Source: Rotaria socialis
Taxonomy: Eukaryota; Rotifera; Eurotatoria; Philodinida; Philodinidae
DNA length: 64,000 nucleotides
Direction: 5' to 3'
Assembly (NCBI GenBank): GCA_905331475.1
Contig: CAJNYU010003977.1
Span: 62,001-126,000 of the forward strand
Under the pieces are notes generated by a model. That model was not told the origin of the DNA. It did no database searches and saw only the letters and a program-made list of their open reading frames with translations. The stretch's first letter is position 1, and each line of letters begins with the position of its first letter. The position numbers were made by a program, and so were the translations under genes. This document shows, in pieces, positions 61,406-64,000 of this stretch.

Positions 61406-64000
61406 ATGGTGTCCGACCCAGTGGAAAAATATAAGAAATTACTTGAAAAAGAGAACAAAGTCGATGATAAATATGTGATTATCGATAAAAAATGGCTAGA
61501 ACATTGGAAACGTTATGCTGGTGTCGAGAAATCAGACGAAGAAAAGCCCACTGAACCAGGTCCAATAGATTTTACAAAATTAATTGATCCAACAACAGCT
61601 AATAGTTCAAGTGAAGTACAGCTTCGTGCAAATGCTGTCGAAGGAAATGATTACAGCTTCATTCCATATGAACTCTATCAAGAATTAGTTGTGACTTATA
61701 AAAAAGAAGGTCAAGAAATAATTCGTAAAGTTATTCCACACGGTGAATATAGTACTATAATTGAAGTTTTTCTTGTACCATTACGGCTTCGCGAATCAAG
61801 AGCTTCTCATGCAAAATCAAAACAAATCTATCGTAGTCGCCGAACGAAAGTAGAAGATCTAAAAAGAGATATTTGTAAGGAATATTGTTTTCCAATGAAT
61901 TCCAATAATCGTTTATATGCATCGATGGATGAAAACGGTTTCGATTGGGAACCCATTAGTGAACAAGCAAATTTAACGCTGGATGATGTCGATCTAACAA
62001 AAAATGCATTTATTACATATGAATCTAGAAATATATCAACACACAGTTCTTTCTCATCTAATAAACCATATTATGATGTTGGCTCGAAATCACACTACAC
62101 TCCTGGCCTTTGTGGTTTATCGAATTTGGGTAATACTTGCTTCATGAATTCTGCTTTACAATGTCTATCGAATGTTCCACCGTTAACAGCATATTTTCTT
62201 GGTCAATATGAAGATCATATCAATCGTGATAATCCATTAGGTATGAAAGGTGATGTTGCTAAAGCATATGGTGAATTTATACGTGAAATGTGGTCGGGTA
62301 AATCAAGTTGTTGCGCGCCAAGATCCCTAAAACAAAGCGTAGCACGTTATGCGCCACAATTTAGTGGTTTTGCACAACACGATTCGCGAGAATTTATGTC
62401 GTTTTTACTTGATAGTTTACATGAAGATTTAAATCTTGTTAAAAATAAACCATATGTTGAAAAAAAAAACGATGATGGAAAATTGACGGATTCAGCATTA
62501 GCTGCTGAACAATGGGAATATTATCGAAAACGAAATCAATCAAAAATTCATGAAATATTTCATGGACAAATTAAATCAATTGTAACATGTTTGACATGTG
62601 GTACACAAGCACGTACATTTGATCCCCTCTGTTTTCTAAGTTTACCATTGCCAGGTAAAGTCAAAATAAGAATATTTAAACTCGATTATGTTCGTGTAAA
62701 TGGACAAATTAAATCGTATAGTATCAAATGTGATGAAAATGGTCGTATGCGTAATCTAATGCAAAAATTTTGTGATCGCTTTCAACCAAAAATGAAAAGC
62801 ATCCGTCAAAGAGAACCTATGGATACTGATTCTGCTGCATCAAACTCAAATCAATCTAATCGAAACGATGATGACGATGACGACGAAGAAGAAGAGGAAG
62901 AAGATTTCACAAAAGCATCGGATTATGACGGACATCAACCGAAACCAGATTATATTTTAGCTGCCGAAATTTATAATCATCGAGTTCATTTACAATATGG
63001 GGACAATACTCTATTAACAAGTATACTTGAACGGCATTGTGTTGTTTTTTATGAAGTACCTTATTCATTAAAAAAATCTGATAGCGACAAAATTTTAATG
63101 CCATGCACATTCCGCGATGATTATTATCATTATAATTTTGGTTTACCTATTTATCTTAGCGTACCAAGAAATGATTGTAAAGGAAAAGATATTCAAGAAG
63201 CATTGCAGGTAACTATATCCTTGACCATTTGACATCGTTTTAATCATCAGTCATTCTTTTTTTTAGAAAGTAATTGGTAATTTTATCTCATTACCTACAA
63301 CTGATCCATCAGAGAATAAATCACTCTATAGCGCTTCATTGGTATTCACGCAAAGTTATTCTTCCACAAGCAAACCATTAAAATCATATCTTGATGAGCA
63401 TATTGATTTTAATCGTAAGAAGACAACACTTACTGTTGATGTCGCAGCATCAATCGTTGATAAGTATAAAAAAATCGATGGTGACAGACGTTTAGAAAAA
63501 GAGCAATCTTCATCCATGGACTCGGGTGTTCAAACACGTAGTCAACAAAAACCATCAACAACATTGTTAGATTGCTTTAAACATTTTACAAAAAAAGAAG
63601 TATTATCTGATGATGATCTGTGGTATTGTACAAAATGTACTGAATTAAAAAAAGCTACGAAAAAGATTGATCTATGGCTTTTACCAAAAGTTTTAATTGT
63701 ACAATTAACACGTTTTAGTCAGACTGGTGATAGTTGGAATAAAAATGATTTACTGATTGATTGTCCAATCGATGATTTAGATTTATCTCAATATGTTCTA
63801 AATCCAACTGAAAAAGCAAAAGCAAAATATAACTTGATCGCTGTTAGTAATCATATGGGAGATGTAGGTGGTGGACATTATACAGCATATGCAAAAAATT
63901 CTCATGATAAAAAATGGCATATTTTTGATGACTCGTCTGTATCAGCAATAAATGAAACTGGTGTTATTAGTAAAGCAGCTTATATTCTTATTTATCAACA
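61406..64000 (+). CDS. Ubiquitin carboxyl-terminal hydrolase, USP4/USP11/USP15 type (runs off the window)
   Basis: A cysteine protease that removes ubiquitin. The ATG at 61406 is preceded in frame only by GTG. Exon 1 is 61406-63208 and exon 2 begins at 63267 after a 58-bp intron. Order: an N-terminal DUSP domain (KKWLEHWKRYAG, then YSFIPYELYQELV), a UBL-like segment, then the catalytic domain. The Cys box is GLSNLGNTCFMNSALQCLS. The QQD-like box is FSGFAQHDSREFMSFLLDSLHEDLN. Zinc-ribbon cysteines are CLTCGTQ and YCTKC. The His box is GDVGGGHYTAYAKN, with DDSSVSAI after it. An acidic Asp/Glu run lies in the insert between catalytic lobes. The sequence reaches AAYILIYQ at the window end, so only the C-terminal tail is missing. 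Confidence 0.95.

Overview
The window is nuclear DNA from a small, gene-dense, AT-rich animal genome. Coding regions are split by many introns of about 48-60 bp. Genes recognised from their translations include animal proteins (paxillin with LD motifs and four LIM domains, MNT-type bHLH-Zip, nephrocystin-1, CUL4, AP-2 mu, rabenosyn-5, USP4/11/15 type deubiquitinase). They sit beside two amino-acid biosynthesis enzymes that animals normally lack: dihydroxy-acid dehydratase and homoserine O-acetyltransferase. Compact introns plus intron-bearing non-metazoan metabolic genes suggest a bdelloid rotifer. That assignment is inference, not something the sequence proves.

Layout. 1-6.6 kb: NDUFV2 (-), an hAT-like MITE and unassigned DNA. 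6.6-8.5 kb: dihydroxy-acid dehydratase (-). 9.2 kb: a tRNA-Gly. 9.5-12.5 kb: MNT-like repressor (-), with a 1 kb first intron. 14.9-15.7 kb: an unrecognised protein (-). 16.2-18.2 kb: CCT7 (-). 18.3-20.5 kb: paxillin (-). 20.7-23.0 kb: rabenosyn-5 (+).

23.3-34.3 kb is an 11 kb stretch with no protein gene. It holds at least thirteen tRNA-Gly-related loci, tandem repeats built around them, several foldback or MITE-type elements and a 718-base assembly gap. Five intact 71-nt tRNA-Gly(GCC) genes here are identical to the copy at 9.2 kb. A second family has a tRNA-Gly body cut in the T stem by an 88-89 nt insert, so each locus is 159 or 160 nt long. This family is the least ordinary thing in the window.

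34.6-36.2 kb: homoserine O-acetyltransferase (-). 37.2-38.9 kb: MRPL44 (-). 39.1-42.8 kb: CUL4 (-). 43.0-43.7 kb: a small unrecognised protein (+). 44.5-47.2 kb: NPHP1 (-). 49.4-59.3 kb: the first half of an ABCA transporter (+), ending abruptly beside AP2M1 (-, 59.5-60.9 kb). 61.4 kb to the end: a USP4/11/15-like deubiquitinase (+), running to the window edge.

The protein genes are mostly housekeeping and do not form one pathway. AP-2 mu and rabenosyn-5 both act in endocytic traffic. CUL4 and the USP both act on ubiquitin. The two biosynthetic enzymes belong to branched-chain amino acid and methionine synthesis.
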